15,497 nucleotides of DNA from positions 2,798 to 18,294 of the forward strand of contig LFTF01000002.1 in NCBI GenBank assembly GCA_001512945.1. The letters run 5' to 3'. The notes beneath the pieces are model-generated. The model made no database searches. It saw only the letters and a program-made list of their open reading frames with translations, and had not been told where the DNA came from. Source of the stretch: Clostridiales bacterium DTU023 (GTDB lineage: Bacteria; Bacillota; Clostridia; Saccharofermentanales; DTU023). This document shows positions 7,693 through 15,079 of this stretch, one piece after another. The position numbers and the translations under genes were made by a program. Positions within the stretch are counted from its first letter, which is position 1, and every line of letters begins with the position of its first letter.

Positions 7693-8775
7693 ATGGCTAT
7701 AAAAGTTGCTATCAATGGATTCGGCCGCATCGGACGTCTCGTTTTCCGAGGCATTGTCGAGCGTGGTCTGCTTGAAAATGAGGTCGAGCTCGTTGCCATC
7801 GTGGCAAGAAACACGAAAGCTGATTACTTTGTCTATCAGTTGAGCTATGATTCTTCTCAGCATCGCTGGGAGCATGATCTGAAGACAGAAAAATCCGATC
7901 CCTCACAGGAAGAAAATAATATCATCGTCATCGATGGCAAGCACAAAGTAAAGTGCGTGCTCGCAGGCAAAGATCCCACCGACCTTCCCTGGGAAGAACT
8001 CGGTGTTGATTATGTTGTCGACTGCTCCGGAATATTTAACGACTATGACAAGGCAATCGGACACGTCAAGGTTGGCGCCAAAAAGGTGCTTCTGTCTGCT
8101 CCGGGCAAGGGCCCTGTCAAGACAATTGTCATGGGTGTCAACGAAGGTGAGTACGATCCCAAGGAGCACGCTGTTGTCTCCAACGCGTCGTGCACCACTA
8201 ACTGTCTGGCGCCTATCGTGCATGTTCTCCTCAAAGAAGGCCTCGGAATCGAAAAAGGCCTCATGACAACGATACATGCCTACACTTCGTCACAAAAAAT
8301 GGTAGACAGCACATCACTTAAGAACTGGCGCCTTGGGCGTTCAGCTGCTGTGAATATCATCCCGACGACGACAGGTGCCGCAAAAGCTGTCGGCGAAGTA
8401 TTGCCACAACTAAAAGGTATTATGACAGGCATGGCATTTCGCGTCCCGACCCCGACAGGATCAGTGGTCGATTTGACCGTTCTGCTGAAAGAGGATACCT
8501 CAATCGAAGAGATCGACGCCATGATGAAGAAAGCGTCTGAAACTTATCTTAAAGGCATCCTGAAATATACGAAGGATCAGATCGTCTCGACGGACGTGAT
8601 TCATGAATCACACTCGTCGGTGTACGATTCATCGGCAACGCTCCAGAACAATCTCAAAGGCGAGAAACGTTTCTTCAAACTCGTTTCATGGTACGATAAT
8701 GAGTGGGGATACTCTGAACGCACCATCGACCTTCTGCTGTACATGGCGAAGGAAGACAAAAAAGCTGGTGTATAA
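7693..8775 (+). CDS. gap: Glyceraldehyde-3-phosphate dehydrogenase, phosphorylating
   Basis: It interconverts glyceraldehyde-3-phosphate and 1,3-bisphosphoglycerate in glycolysis or gluconeogenesis. The Rossmann start is INGFGRIGRLVFRG (7-20), and the catalytic Cys lies in SNASCTTNCLAP; NIIPTTTGAAKAV and SWYDNEWGYS are also conserved. At 360 residues it is longer than the usual bacterial enzyme of about 335. The extra length and the stretches DYFVYQLSYDS, GLMTTIHAYT and NWRLGRSAAVNIIP recall, from memory, the glycosomal trypanosomatid-type class. The residue after the second beta strand, normally an Asp that selects NAD, is Ala38 followed by Arg39, which suggests possible NADP use. An AAAGGAAA ribosome binding site precedes the ATG, and a strong terminator follows. 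It may be co-transcribed with gcv or have its own promoter, which I could not identify. Confidence 0.96.
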   Translation: MAIKVAINGFGRIGRLVFRGIVERGLLENEVELVAIVARNTKADYFVYQLSYDSSQHRWEHDLKTEKSDPSQEENNIIVIDGKHKVKCVLAGKDPTDLPWEELGVDYVVDCSGIFNDYDKAIGHVKVGAKKVLLSAPGKGPVKTIVMGVNEGEYDPKEHAVVSNASCTTNCLAPIVHVLLKEGLGIEKGLMTTIHAYTSSQKMVDSTSLKNWRLGRSAAVNIIPTTTGAAKAVGEVLPQLKGIMTGMAFRVPTPTGSVVDLTVLLKEDTSIEEIDAMMKKASETYLKGILKYTKDQIVSTDVIHESHSSVYDSSATLQNNLKGEKRFFKLVSWYDNEWGYSERTIDLLLYMAKEDKKAGV

Positions 8776-8804
8776 ACGTTCGACGCAACCTAACGTCTGA
8801 TGAA

Positions 8805-8838
8805 TGCCCCTGCCGCACAATGGTGGGGGCATTTTTTT
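8805..8838 (+). terminator. intrinsic terminator after gap
   Basis: TGCCCCTGCC (8805-8814) pairs over 10 positions with GGTGGGGGCA (8822-8831), with two G-U pairs and a 7-base loop. It is followed directly by seven Ts (8832-8838). This separates the gcv/gap transcription from the ATP synthase operon. Confidence 0.92.
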
Positions 8839-8900
8839 GATTGTGGATCGCATCGAGGTGATGTTACCGAACCTGAAACGTGTTTCCAAAAGCGTCTGTG

Positions 8901-8929
8901 TTTACAAAAAACAACGTGGTCTCTACAAT
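8901..8929 (+). promoter_or_regulatory. sigma-A-type promoter for the ATP synthase operon
   Basis: TTTACA (8901-8906), a 17-base spacer and TACAAT (8924-8929) give a near-consensus housekeeping promoter. The expected start is near 8936, leaving a leader of about 50 nt before atpB. It lies just after the upstream terminator, so the operon is probably an independent transcription unit. Confidence 0.7.
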
Positions 8930-8986
8930 GAGTGGGTGGAAGAGAGGTATTACCTATATATATCCTTTTTAGAAAAATGAATCGCT

Positions 8987-9811
8987 ATGCCTGACAGTTT
9001 TGCGCAAAAATTCCTGAAAACACTTTGGGAGCATCTTAGACCGGGAGGTCGCGACATTGGTGAGACAATCCGTTCCTCGATCAATTTTGCGCCCCGTTTT
9101 TACATTCGTATCGGAAATCTGTCCATCCCGGTAACAAGCTCGATGATTTCACTTGTCTTAAGCGTAGTGATCCTGACGGTTCTTGGATTATGGCTCAGAC
9201 GGGGATTGAAAAAATATAATATCACTGGCAAGCAAGCGCTTGTTGAGAAACTCTATCTCGGTGTGATCGGCCTCAGTGAAGGGGCAGGGATGAACAGGAA
9301 GCAGGCGGAGATCGCGCTGCCCTGGACGCTGACGATGGGTCTTTACATCTTTATGAGCAATGCAATCGCGGTCGCGGAATTCCCGGCTGCTGCCATGAAT
9401 CCTGCTATGCCGTTAGCGCTTGCGATCTTTAGTGTGGTCTTTATCATCGCGATGGGAATCCATCTTGTTGGGTTCAAAGGGTTTGGTTACTCCCTGATTG
9501 ACCCGATTCCGATGCTTTTACCTTTCAATATACTCGACTACCTAATCAAGCCCGTGTCGCTCACACTGCGTCTTTTCGGAAACGTTTTCGGTGCCTATAT
9601 CCTTCTGGGATTTATCAAGACGGTTATCCCGTTGATTCTTCCCTCGATCCTGGGGTTGTGGTTCGATGTCGCGGATGGTTTGATCCAAGGGTTGATCTTC
9701 ATGTATCTCACGACCACTTATCTTGGTGAAGTCGTTGAAAAATCAGAACATACAGCGGAGCGCCTCGCTCAAAAAAATCAGAAAATTAAACACAAGAAAG
9801 CACAGGTGTAA
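8987..9811 (+). CDS. atpB: ATP synthase F0 subunit a
   Basis: Subunit a forms the ion half-channels of F0 next to the c ring. The 274 residues contain about five to six hydrophobic segments. The essential channel arginine is Arg195 in SLTLRLFGN (191-199), preceded by the family block LLPFNILDYLIKPV. The last helices include DGLIQGLIFMYLTTTYLGE, which matches the normal subunit a end, followed by a basic tail. The ATG at 8987 is the first possible start, since an in-frame stop (TGA, 8978-8980) lies just upstream. The ribosome binding site is poor, which is unusual for the first gene of this operon. No atpI is found upstream. Confidence 0.93.
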   Translation: MPDSFAQKFLKTLWEHLRPGGRDIGETIRSSINFAPRFYIRIGNLSIPVTSSMISLVLSVVILTVLGLWLRRGLKKYNITGKQALVEKLYLGVIGLSEGAGMNRKQAEIALPWTLTMGLYIFMSNAIAVAEFPAAAMNPAMPLALAIFSVVFIIAMGIHLVGFKGFGYSLIDPIPMLLPFNILDYLIKPVSLTLRLFGNVFGAYILLGFIKTVIPLILPSILGLWFDVADGLIQGLIFMYLTTTYLGEVVEKSEHTAERLAQKNQKIKHKKAQV

Positions 9812-9813
9812 AC

Positions 9814-10041
9814 ATGGACAAAGCATTAATCGCATTTGCGGCGGCAATCGCCATCAGTATTGTGGGAGCAATATCAGCGATCGGAATCAGCCGGGTGGCA
9901 AGCAAGGCATTTGAGTCGATGGCCAAGCAGCCCGAGGTTGCAAGTAATATTCAGACGTCGCTCATCGCTGCCATCGTCTTTATTGAAACATGCGCGATCT
10001 ATGCGCTTGTCATCGCACTACTTCTGATCTTTGTCTTTTAA
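9814..10041 (+). CDS. atpE: ATP synthase F0 subunit c (rotor ring proteolipid)
   Basis: Subunit c is a two-helix hairpin that assembles into the rotating ring; the length of 75 residues is normal. The polar loop is AKQPE (37-41), and the ion-carrying carboxylate is Glu58 in helix 2 (FIETCAIYALVIALLL). Aligned on the Lys/Arg before the loop, the helix-1 position that carries a Gln in Na+-type rings is Ile25, as in E. coli (Ile28). Thr59 and Tyr63 do resemble Na+-type neighbours, so ion choice is unsettled, with H+ slightly favoured. The normal glycine packing motif reads G18-x-I20-x-A22-x-G24-x-S26, with a bulky Ile and a Ser at usual Gly positions. It begins two bases after the atpB stop. Confidence 0.95.
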   Translation: MDKALIAFAAAIAISIVGAISAIGISRVASKAFESMAKQPEVASNIQTSLIAAIVFIETCAIYALVIALLLIFVF

Positions 10042-10056
10042 AGAAAGGGTGGCAAC

Positions 10057-10611
10057 ATGATTTGTGTGATCGCTGAAAAGGCGGTTGATTTCACTTCGCC
10101 CGAAGTTCTTGCGGGATACTTGGCCACGGCGATCGTTGCGGTGACCGGTCTTCTTCTGACTATTTTCATTCTTAAAAAAATCTTGTTCAAGCCTTTGCAA
10201 AAAATAATGACTGACCGTCAACGTGAAATCGACGAAACGGTGGAACGGCAAACTGAACAGGCTGCAAAGCTGCACGAACGAGAAGAGGCGATCGAAGAAT
10301 ACGAACGCCGACAACAAGAAGCGTTCGAAGAACGGCGCAACCTCGAAGACAAGGAAGTCAAGGCAAAAGAAGAAAAAATTCTGTCAGATGCCAAGGCAAG
10401 TGCCGAAGAATTGCTTGCAGAAGCGGATCGTCAAATTACTTTCAAGCGTCTTCATGAAGAAGAACGCCTTTACAGACAGGCAGTCGATCTTGCCGTTGCG
10501 GCGATGAGCAGTTTGCATGAGCGTGACGTGACGCCCGATCAAACAGATGCGATTGAACGTTCGATACGCGAAGGCGGACCGTCTTTGAAAGAGGACAGTC
10601 TTGAAGCCTGA
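10057..10611 (+). CDS. atpF: ATP synthase F0 subunit b (peripheral stalk)
   Basis: Subunit b anchors the stator: one N-terminal membrane helix (about residues 20-42) and then a long charged coiled coil rich in Glu, Arg, Lys and Ala (about 45-150). The stretch FKPLQKIMTDRQREIDETVE just after the membrane is typical. At 184 residues it is slightly longer than common b subunits (about 155-170), with a polar acidic tail from about 160. It is far too short to be a b-delta fusion as found in mycobacteria. The ribosome binding site AAAGGGTGG precedes the ATG. The gene ends 11 bp inside atpA, leaving no room for the atpH gene normally found here. Confidence 0.93.
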   Translation: MICVIAEKAVDFTSPEVLAGYLATAIVAVTGLLLTIFILKKILFKPLQKIMTDRQREIDETVERQTEQAAKLHEREEAIEEYERRQQEAFEERRNLEDKEVKAKEEKILSDAKASAEELLAEADRQITFKRLHEEERLYRQAVDLAVAAMSSLHERDVTPDQTDAIERSIREGGPSLKEDSLEA

Positions 10612-12142
10612 AGTTGCAAAGCGCGAAACGTGGCGTCTGATCCGGGATGACCTCCTTCATAAGCGCGGGGTTAGACCGTGGGATGCTTACCGAGACTTAC
10701 TGCCAAAAGAAAGCGGCACTGTTTTATCGATAGCTGACGGCATTGCCGTTGTTTCTGGATTGCCCAGCTGTATGTTCGGTGAGGTCGTTCGTTTTTCCGG
10801 CGGGCAGTACGGTATTGCGATGAATCTTGAACGAGATTCGGTGGGTGTGGTTCTGGTCAGTGGCGACCGTTTGAAGTCGGGAGATGACTGTTTTACGATG
10901 GGCGCGACTGTGCGCGTTCCAACGGGAGACGCAGTGGTCGGGCGTGTCCTGTCACCGCTTGGACAACCGCTTGACGGAGGCCCTGATTTCCCTGATTCCA
11001 CGCCGATTCGTCCCATCGAATCTCCGGCACCTGCCATCCTTGCGAGGCAGCCGGTTCGCATTTCACTTGAAACCGGAATTACGGCAATTGATGCCATGGT
11101 ACCGATTGGACGTGGTCAGCGCGAGCTCATTATCGGCGACCGCCAGACGGGCAAAACAACGATCGCCATTGATGCGATCATTAACCAAAAAGGCAAAGGT
11201 GTCTATTGTTTCTACGTAGCCATCGGTCAAAAAATGTCGACGATCGCTCAACTGCATGAGTTGTTTGAGCGCACAGGAGCACTCGAATATACAACGATTG
11301 TGGCCGCGTCAGCGTCCGATACGGCAGGCGTGCAGTATCTCGCGCCGTATGCGGGATGCGCGATGGCCGAAGCATTCATGTACGAGGGCAAACACTGCCT
11401 CGTCGTATACGATGACTTGACCAAGCACGCCCAGGCTTATCGGGCTATCTCACTGCTCCTTAGAAGGCCGCCGGGGCGTGAAGCATTCCCCGGGGACGTA
11501 TTCTATCTGCACTCGCGTCTTTTGGAGCGCGCTGCGCAGATGAGTGATGAACACGGCGGCGGTTCGATGACGGCGCTTCCAATTGTTGAAACACAAGCCG
11601 GCGATATCTCGGCTTATGTTCCAACCAATATCATTTCTATCACGGATGGTCAGATTTACCTTGACACCGATATTTTTATCGCGGGGCAAAGACCTGCAGT
11701 CAATGTCGGACTTTCTGTATCCCGCGTAGGCGGCGATGCGCAATCACCCGCGATGCGCGAGGTAGCAGGTCCGCTCAGGATTGCCCTGGCGCAATATCGT
11801 GAAAAAAAGGCGTTCTCACAGTTTGCTACTGATCTTGACGATGTGACGCAGAGACAATTGGGCAAAGGCGACCGCTTGATGTTGCTTTTGAGTCAGAATC
11901 CGGAACAGATGCGAACACTTGCCAAATCTCTCGCGTTGCTCGAGCTCGGCACAGGGGATGTGTTCCGAGATATCGCTTCAGCCGATTTGCCACGCCTGGC
12001 TAAATTTTTCATTGACGCGATTCCGGACATGGACCCGGAGCTTGTCGCAACTCTTGAGACAGGTAAACGCATCTCACAACAAACACGTGAACGCATCAAG
12101 ACGCGTTGGCGAGAATTTCTCGATACTCTCGGCACTCGGTAA
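10601..12142 (+). CDS. atpA: ATP synthase F1 subunit alpha
   Basis: Alpha is the non-catalytic nucleotide-binding subunit of F1. The 513 residues include the P-loop GDRQTGKT (179-186), VAIGQKMSTIAQL (206-218), RRPPGREAFPGDVFYLHSRLLER and the arginine finger Arg375 in SRVGG (374-378). The core is strongly conserved from about residue 38 (SGTVLSIADGIAVVSGL). The first 35 residues are not the usual alpha N-terminus, which in other bacteria binds delta; here they are basic and Trp-containing (KPEVAKRETWRLIRDDLLHK). The start is TTG at 10601, with GAGGA at 10591-10595 placed correctly, and it overlaps atpF by 11 bp. The next in-frame ATG lies well inside the conserved core, so TTG is preferred. 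Confidence 0.95.
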   Translation: MKPEVAKRETWRLIRDDLLHKRGVRPWDAYRDLLPKESGTVLSIADGIAVVSGLPSCMFGEVVRFSGGQYGIAMNLERDSVGVVLVSGDRLKSGDDCFTMGATVRVPTGDAVVGRVLSPLGQPLDGGPDFPDSTPIRPIESPAPAILARQPVRISLETGITAIDAMVPIGRGQRELIIGDRQTGKTTIAIDAIINQKGKGVYCFYVAIGQKMSTIAQLHELFERTGALEYTTIVAASASDTAGVQYLAPYAGCAMAEAFMYEGKHCLVVYDDLTKHAQAYRAISLLLRRPPGREAFPGDVFYLHSRLLERAAQMSDEHGGGSMTALPIVETQAGDISAYVPTNIISITDGQIYLDTDIFIAGQRPAVNVGLSVSRVGGDAQSPAMREVAGPLRIALAQYREKKAFSQFATDLDDVTQRQLGKGDRLMLLLSQNPEQMRTLAKSLALLELGTGDVFRDIASADLPRLAKFFIDAIPDMDPELVATLETGKRISQQTRERIKTRWREFLDTLGTR

Positions 12143-12157
12143 GGCGGGGACAAGGCG

Positions 12158-13147
12158 ATGCCAACTGCGGTAGAACTCACAAAACGGATGGATTCCGTTG
12201 AAATGATCAGCAAGATGACACGTGCCATGCAACTGATCAGCAGTGTCAAGATGCGCAAGTCGAAACGTCTGCTTGCGGAAGCGCTGCCTTATTCTGTCCA
12301 CTGCATTAGGACGATGGAACGTGTTCTTGTGTTGTCTCCAAACCTGGAATCACCTTACATACGCTTGCGAAAAAAGGAAAAGGGTGATCCCTGGAGACTC
12401 GATGTCTATGTGCTGACGGCAGATCAGGGATTTGACGGAACGTACAATGCAGAGGTCATTGCGGCCACCAGACGGTTTCTGAAAACGCGCATACAAGAAA
12501 TTGAGGAGATGGGGTATATTCCCGTTATCACTCTCTATTTGGCCGGTTGCAGAGGGCGCGAGGAATTGGCGAGTGACGGATACCGTGTTGACGAGGAATT
12601 TAAGTATTCCTTTCAAGAACCCAATTACGCGCAAGCGGAAGAGCTTGCGGAGCAGATTTTCTTGGATTATCAGGGTCGTGATACAGACGAAGCCCATCTG
12701 ATCTACTCGATGATGAGGACACCTGTCACGAGCGCTCCGTTATACATCAGACTTCTGCCGGCCGATCTACAAGGCCTTCGCAGAGTGATTGAAATTGCAG
12801 TCGACGATCCGGAGGTAAGGGTCGCACTGCCACCCGGGTTTCCCGGCGAACCTCCTCTGATTCCGTTCGATTATCCCGGTGATATCGATACCCTGATGGA
12901 CTATCTGTTCAGTACGTATCTCAGCGGCGTGGTATATGGCGCGCTTGTTGAAGCATACGCAGGTGAGCAGACAGCGCGCATGACCTCGATGGATAATGCC
13001 TCGAGGAATAGCTCCGACTTAATGAAGCGGCTGCGCCATCAACGAAATAGACTCAGACAGAATGCGATCACCGGCGAGCTATCCGAAATGACGGCAAGTG
13101 TCGAGGCGATGCGCTATTTTGATGCAGACACGTATAAAAAGAGTTAG
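12158..13147 (+). CDS. atpG: ATP synthase F1 subunit gamma, enlarged and divergent
   Basis: Gamma is the central shaft that turns inside the alpha-beta hexamer. The terminal coiled-coil helices are recognisable: LTKRMDSVEMISKMTRAMQLISSVKM near the N-terminus (residues 7-32) and ARMTSMDNASRNSSDLMKRL with ITGELSEM at the C-terminus. The length of 329 residues exceeds the usual 285-295. Extra sequence appears around residues 60-80, which is rich in charged residues, and around 225-245, which has PPGFPGEPPLIPFDYPG. The common SSDRGLCGGYN-like block reads TADQGFDGTYN. The position between atpA and atpD and the conserved ends make the call safe despite the divergent middle. The ATG follows a GGCGGGGACAAGG ribosome binding region. 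Confidence 0.92.
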   Translation: MPTAVELTKRMDSVEMISKMTRAMQLISSVKMRKSKRLLAEALPYSVHCIRTMERVLVLSPNLESPYIRLRKKEKGDPWRLDVYVLTADQGFDGTYNAEVIAATRRFLKTRIQEIEEMGYIPVITLYLAGCRGREELASDGYRVDEEFKYSFQEPNYAQAEELAEQIFLDYQGRDTDEAHLIYSMMRTPVTSAPLYIRLLPADLQGLRRVIEIAVDDPEVRVALPPGFPGEPPLIPFDYPGDIDTLMDYLFSTYLSGVVYGALVEAYAGEQTARMTSMDNASRNSSDLMKRLRHQRNRLRQNAITGELSEMTASVEAMRYFDADTYKKS

Positions 13148-13163
13148 AGAGAGAAGGCAATAA

Positions 13164-14561
13164 ATGGCGGTTACAGGACGCATATCACAAGTGTTGGGCC
13201 CAGTTGTCGTGCTTACGTTTGACGGCCAATCACCTGAGATTGGCGATTTTGTGGAGATCCACACGGAGGACGGTCAAGGCACGATCATTGGCGCCGAAGT
13301 GATGCAGGATTTAGGCGGTGGAAATGTCCGCGTGCTCACGTTTGGCGCGACGGAAGGTTTGTCGCGTGGCCTTCGGGCGGTCGCCCCGGGGGGCGGTATC
13401 AAAGTCCCCGTAGGCGAAGCATGTCTGGGGCGTCTTTTCAATGTCCTTGGCGAGCCACTCGACGAAAAAGGCCCTGTCGCAGCTGATGAATACTGGCCGA
13501 TCCACCGTGATCCGCCCGGCTTTCTTGATCAACAATCTAGCGAAACCATACTTGAGACGGGCATCAAAGTGATCGACTTGCTTGTTCCTTATGTTCGGGG
13601 CGGAAAAGTTGGGTTGTTTGGCGGCGCAGGTGTAGGCAAGACAGTTCTGATTCTTGAATTAATTCGAAATATAGCAACAGAGCACGAAGGCTATTCAGTA
13701 TTTACGGGCGTTGGCGAACGCTCACGTGAAGGCAACGATCTTTGGAATGAGATGCGTAAGTCGGGTGTTCTCGACAAAACGGTGCTTGTCTTCGGTCAGA
13801 TGAATGAGACGGCCGGAACGAGGATGCGTGTTCCCCTGACCGGTCTCACAATGGCTGAATATTTCCGTGATAAAAAACACAAAGATGTGCTCCTCTTCAT
13901 CGACAATATCTTCCGCTATATTCAGGCAGGATCGGAGGTATCCGCTCTTTTAGGCCGTATACCGAGCGCTGTCGGCTACCAGCCGACCCTTGCTCAGGAT
14001 GTAGGACTTGTTGAAGAACGTATCGCAAGTACAAAAGACGGCTCCATTACCTCAATACAGGCTGTTTATGTGCCGGCCGATGACCTTACCGACCCTGCAC
14101 CCGCCACGACATTTTCTCACCTTGACGGTATCACCGTTTTGTCGCGAGATATTGTAGAGCTTGGCATCTATCCGGCCGTTGATCCGCTCGCGTCATCGTC
14201 ACGTGTGTTGAGCCCTCAAACAGTGGGCGGTCGCCATTACAGTATTGCGCGACGGGTGGAGCAGATCTTACAGCGCTACAAAGAGTTGCAGGATATTATC
14301 GCCATCCTCGGACTTGATGAACTCGATCCCGAAGATCGGGCGATCGTGGCGAGAGCGCGCAAGCTCCAACGATTCTTCTCCCAACCGTTCCATGTGACGG
14401 AGGAGATGACGGGCTATGCAGGTCGCTACGTGAGAATTGAAGACACACTAAACAGCTTTGAAGCTTTGCTCGGTGGTGAACTCGATGATATACCTGAACA
14501 AGCGTTCTTCATGAAAGGCGGAGTCGATGATGTTTACGCCGCCAAGGATGAGGTGGGATAA
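13164..14561 (+). CDS. atpD: ATP synthase F1 subunit beta (catalytic)
   Basis: Beta makes or hydrolyses ATP at the alpha-beta interfaces. The 465-residue length is normal. The P-loop is GGAGVGKT (153-160), the catalytic Glu is Glu185 in GVGERSREGNDL, and Walker B lies in LLFIDNIFRYIQAGSEVSALLG. The adenine-contact region VPADDLTDPAPATTF and the torque helix loop (DELDPED, 385-391, a variant of DELSEED) are intact. The replacement ALAQDVGLVEERI-type sequence after GYQPTLA differs from the common EMGxLQERI but keeps the Glu-Arg-Ile. A strong GAGAGAAGG ribosome binding site lies upstream of the ATG. It is by far the least altered subunit of this operon. Confidence 0.98.
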   Translation: MAVTGRISQVLGPVVVLTFDGQSPEIGDFVEIHTEDGQGTIIGAEVMQDLGGGNVRVLTFGATEGLSRGLRAVAPGGGIKVPVGEACLGRLFNVLGEPLDEKGPVAADEYWPIHRDPPGFLDQQSSETILETGIKVIDLLVPYVRGGKVGLFGGAGVGKTVLILELIRNIATEHEGYSVFTGVGERSREGNDLWNEMRKSGVLDKTVLVFGQMNETAGTRMRVPLTGLTMAEYFRDKKHKDVLLFIDNIFRYIQAGSEVSALLGRIPSAVGYQPTLAQDVGLVEERIASTKDGSITSIQAVYVPADDLTDPAPATTFSHLDGITVLSRDIVELGIYPAVDPLASSSRVLSPQTVGGRHYSIARRVEQILQRYKELQDIIAILGLDELDPEDRAIVARARKLQRFFSQPFHVTEEMTGYAGRYVRIEDTLNSFEALLGGELDDIPEQAFFMKGGVDDVYAAKDEVG

Positions 14562-14567
14562 ACAACC

Positions 14568-15011
14568 GTGAGCAAGATGATGTTGACCTTGCTTACTCCG
14601 ACCCGGACGCTTCACTTCGAAGACGGGGATCTTGTGGTGCTTATGACCAAGCAAGGATCAGAGGGTTTTATGTACAACCATATTCCCACGCTTATAGAAG
14701 TAGTTCCTGGACCGATCCGTTACCGTATCCCCTCGGACCAAGAAGGCGGGGAGACGTGGCGCATATTTTTCGTTTCGGTGGGCTACGCGGAAGTTCAAGC
14801 CAACCAAGTGACCGTGGTCGTTAGCGCGGCCGAAACGCCAGAAGAATTCGAGCCTGATCGCGCTGAAAGGGCGCTTGAACGTGCGGAGAAACGTCTGTCG
14901 AATCCTGACGCCACTGAACTTGAGCGCACGCACGCGAAAAGAGCGATTCGCCGCGCACAGGCGCGCATTGCCTTTTACCTAAAATATGTTAAGGGGAATG
15001 ATAGTCACTAA
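14568..15011 (+). CDS. atpC: ATP synthase F1 subunit epsilon
   Basis: Epsilon sits on gamma at the rotor and can inhibit ATP hydrolysis. The 147 residues have the usual two parts: an N-terminal beta sandwich (about 1-88) with the GSEGFMYNHIPTLIEVVPG block, a variant of the normal G-x-x-G-x-L-P-N-H-A-P-L, and a C-terminal helical hairpin (about 95-140) rich in Arg, Ala and Glu. The start is taken as GTG at 14568, ten bases after AGGTGGG (14551-14557). ATG codons at 14577 and 14580 are alternatives with poorer spacing. It is the last gene of the operon and is followed by a candidate terminator. Confidence 0.93.
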   Translation: MSKMMLTLLTPTRTLHFEDGDLVVLMTKQGSEGFMYNHIPTLIEVVPGPIRYRIPSDQEGGETWRIFFVSVGYAEVQANQVTVVVSAAETPEEFEPDRAERALERAEKRLSNPDATELERTHAKRAIRRAQARIAFYLKYVKGNDSH

Positions 15012-15079
15012 CCGGTCTATTTGTTACCCCCCTGTGTTTCAATATCAGCAGGTTTACAGGACAATGTTTCGCTCCCTAT

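Noticed and set aside
8977..8994. Tiny frame ATG AAT CGC TAT GCC TGA overlapping the atpB start as a leader peptide
   Set aside because: Five codons with a weak ribosome binding site; most likely chance, although it overlaps the atpB ATG.
10057..10611. atpF as a b-delta fusion that would explain the missing atpH
   Set aside because: The protein has only 184 residues: one membrane helix and one coiled coil. A fusion would need roughly 170 more residues with a delta-like globular domain.
8987..15011. The operon as a delta-less N-ATPase
   Set aside because: N-ATPase operons have beta and epsilon first and extra small membrane proteins (atpD-C-Q-R-B-E-F-A-G). Here the order is the standard a-c-b-alpha-gamma-beta-epsilon and no atpQ or atpR is seen.
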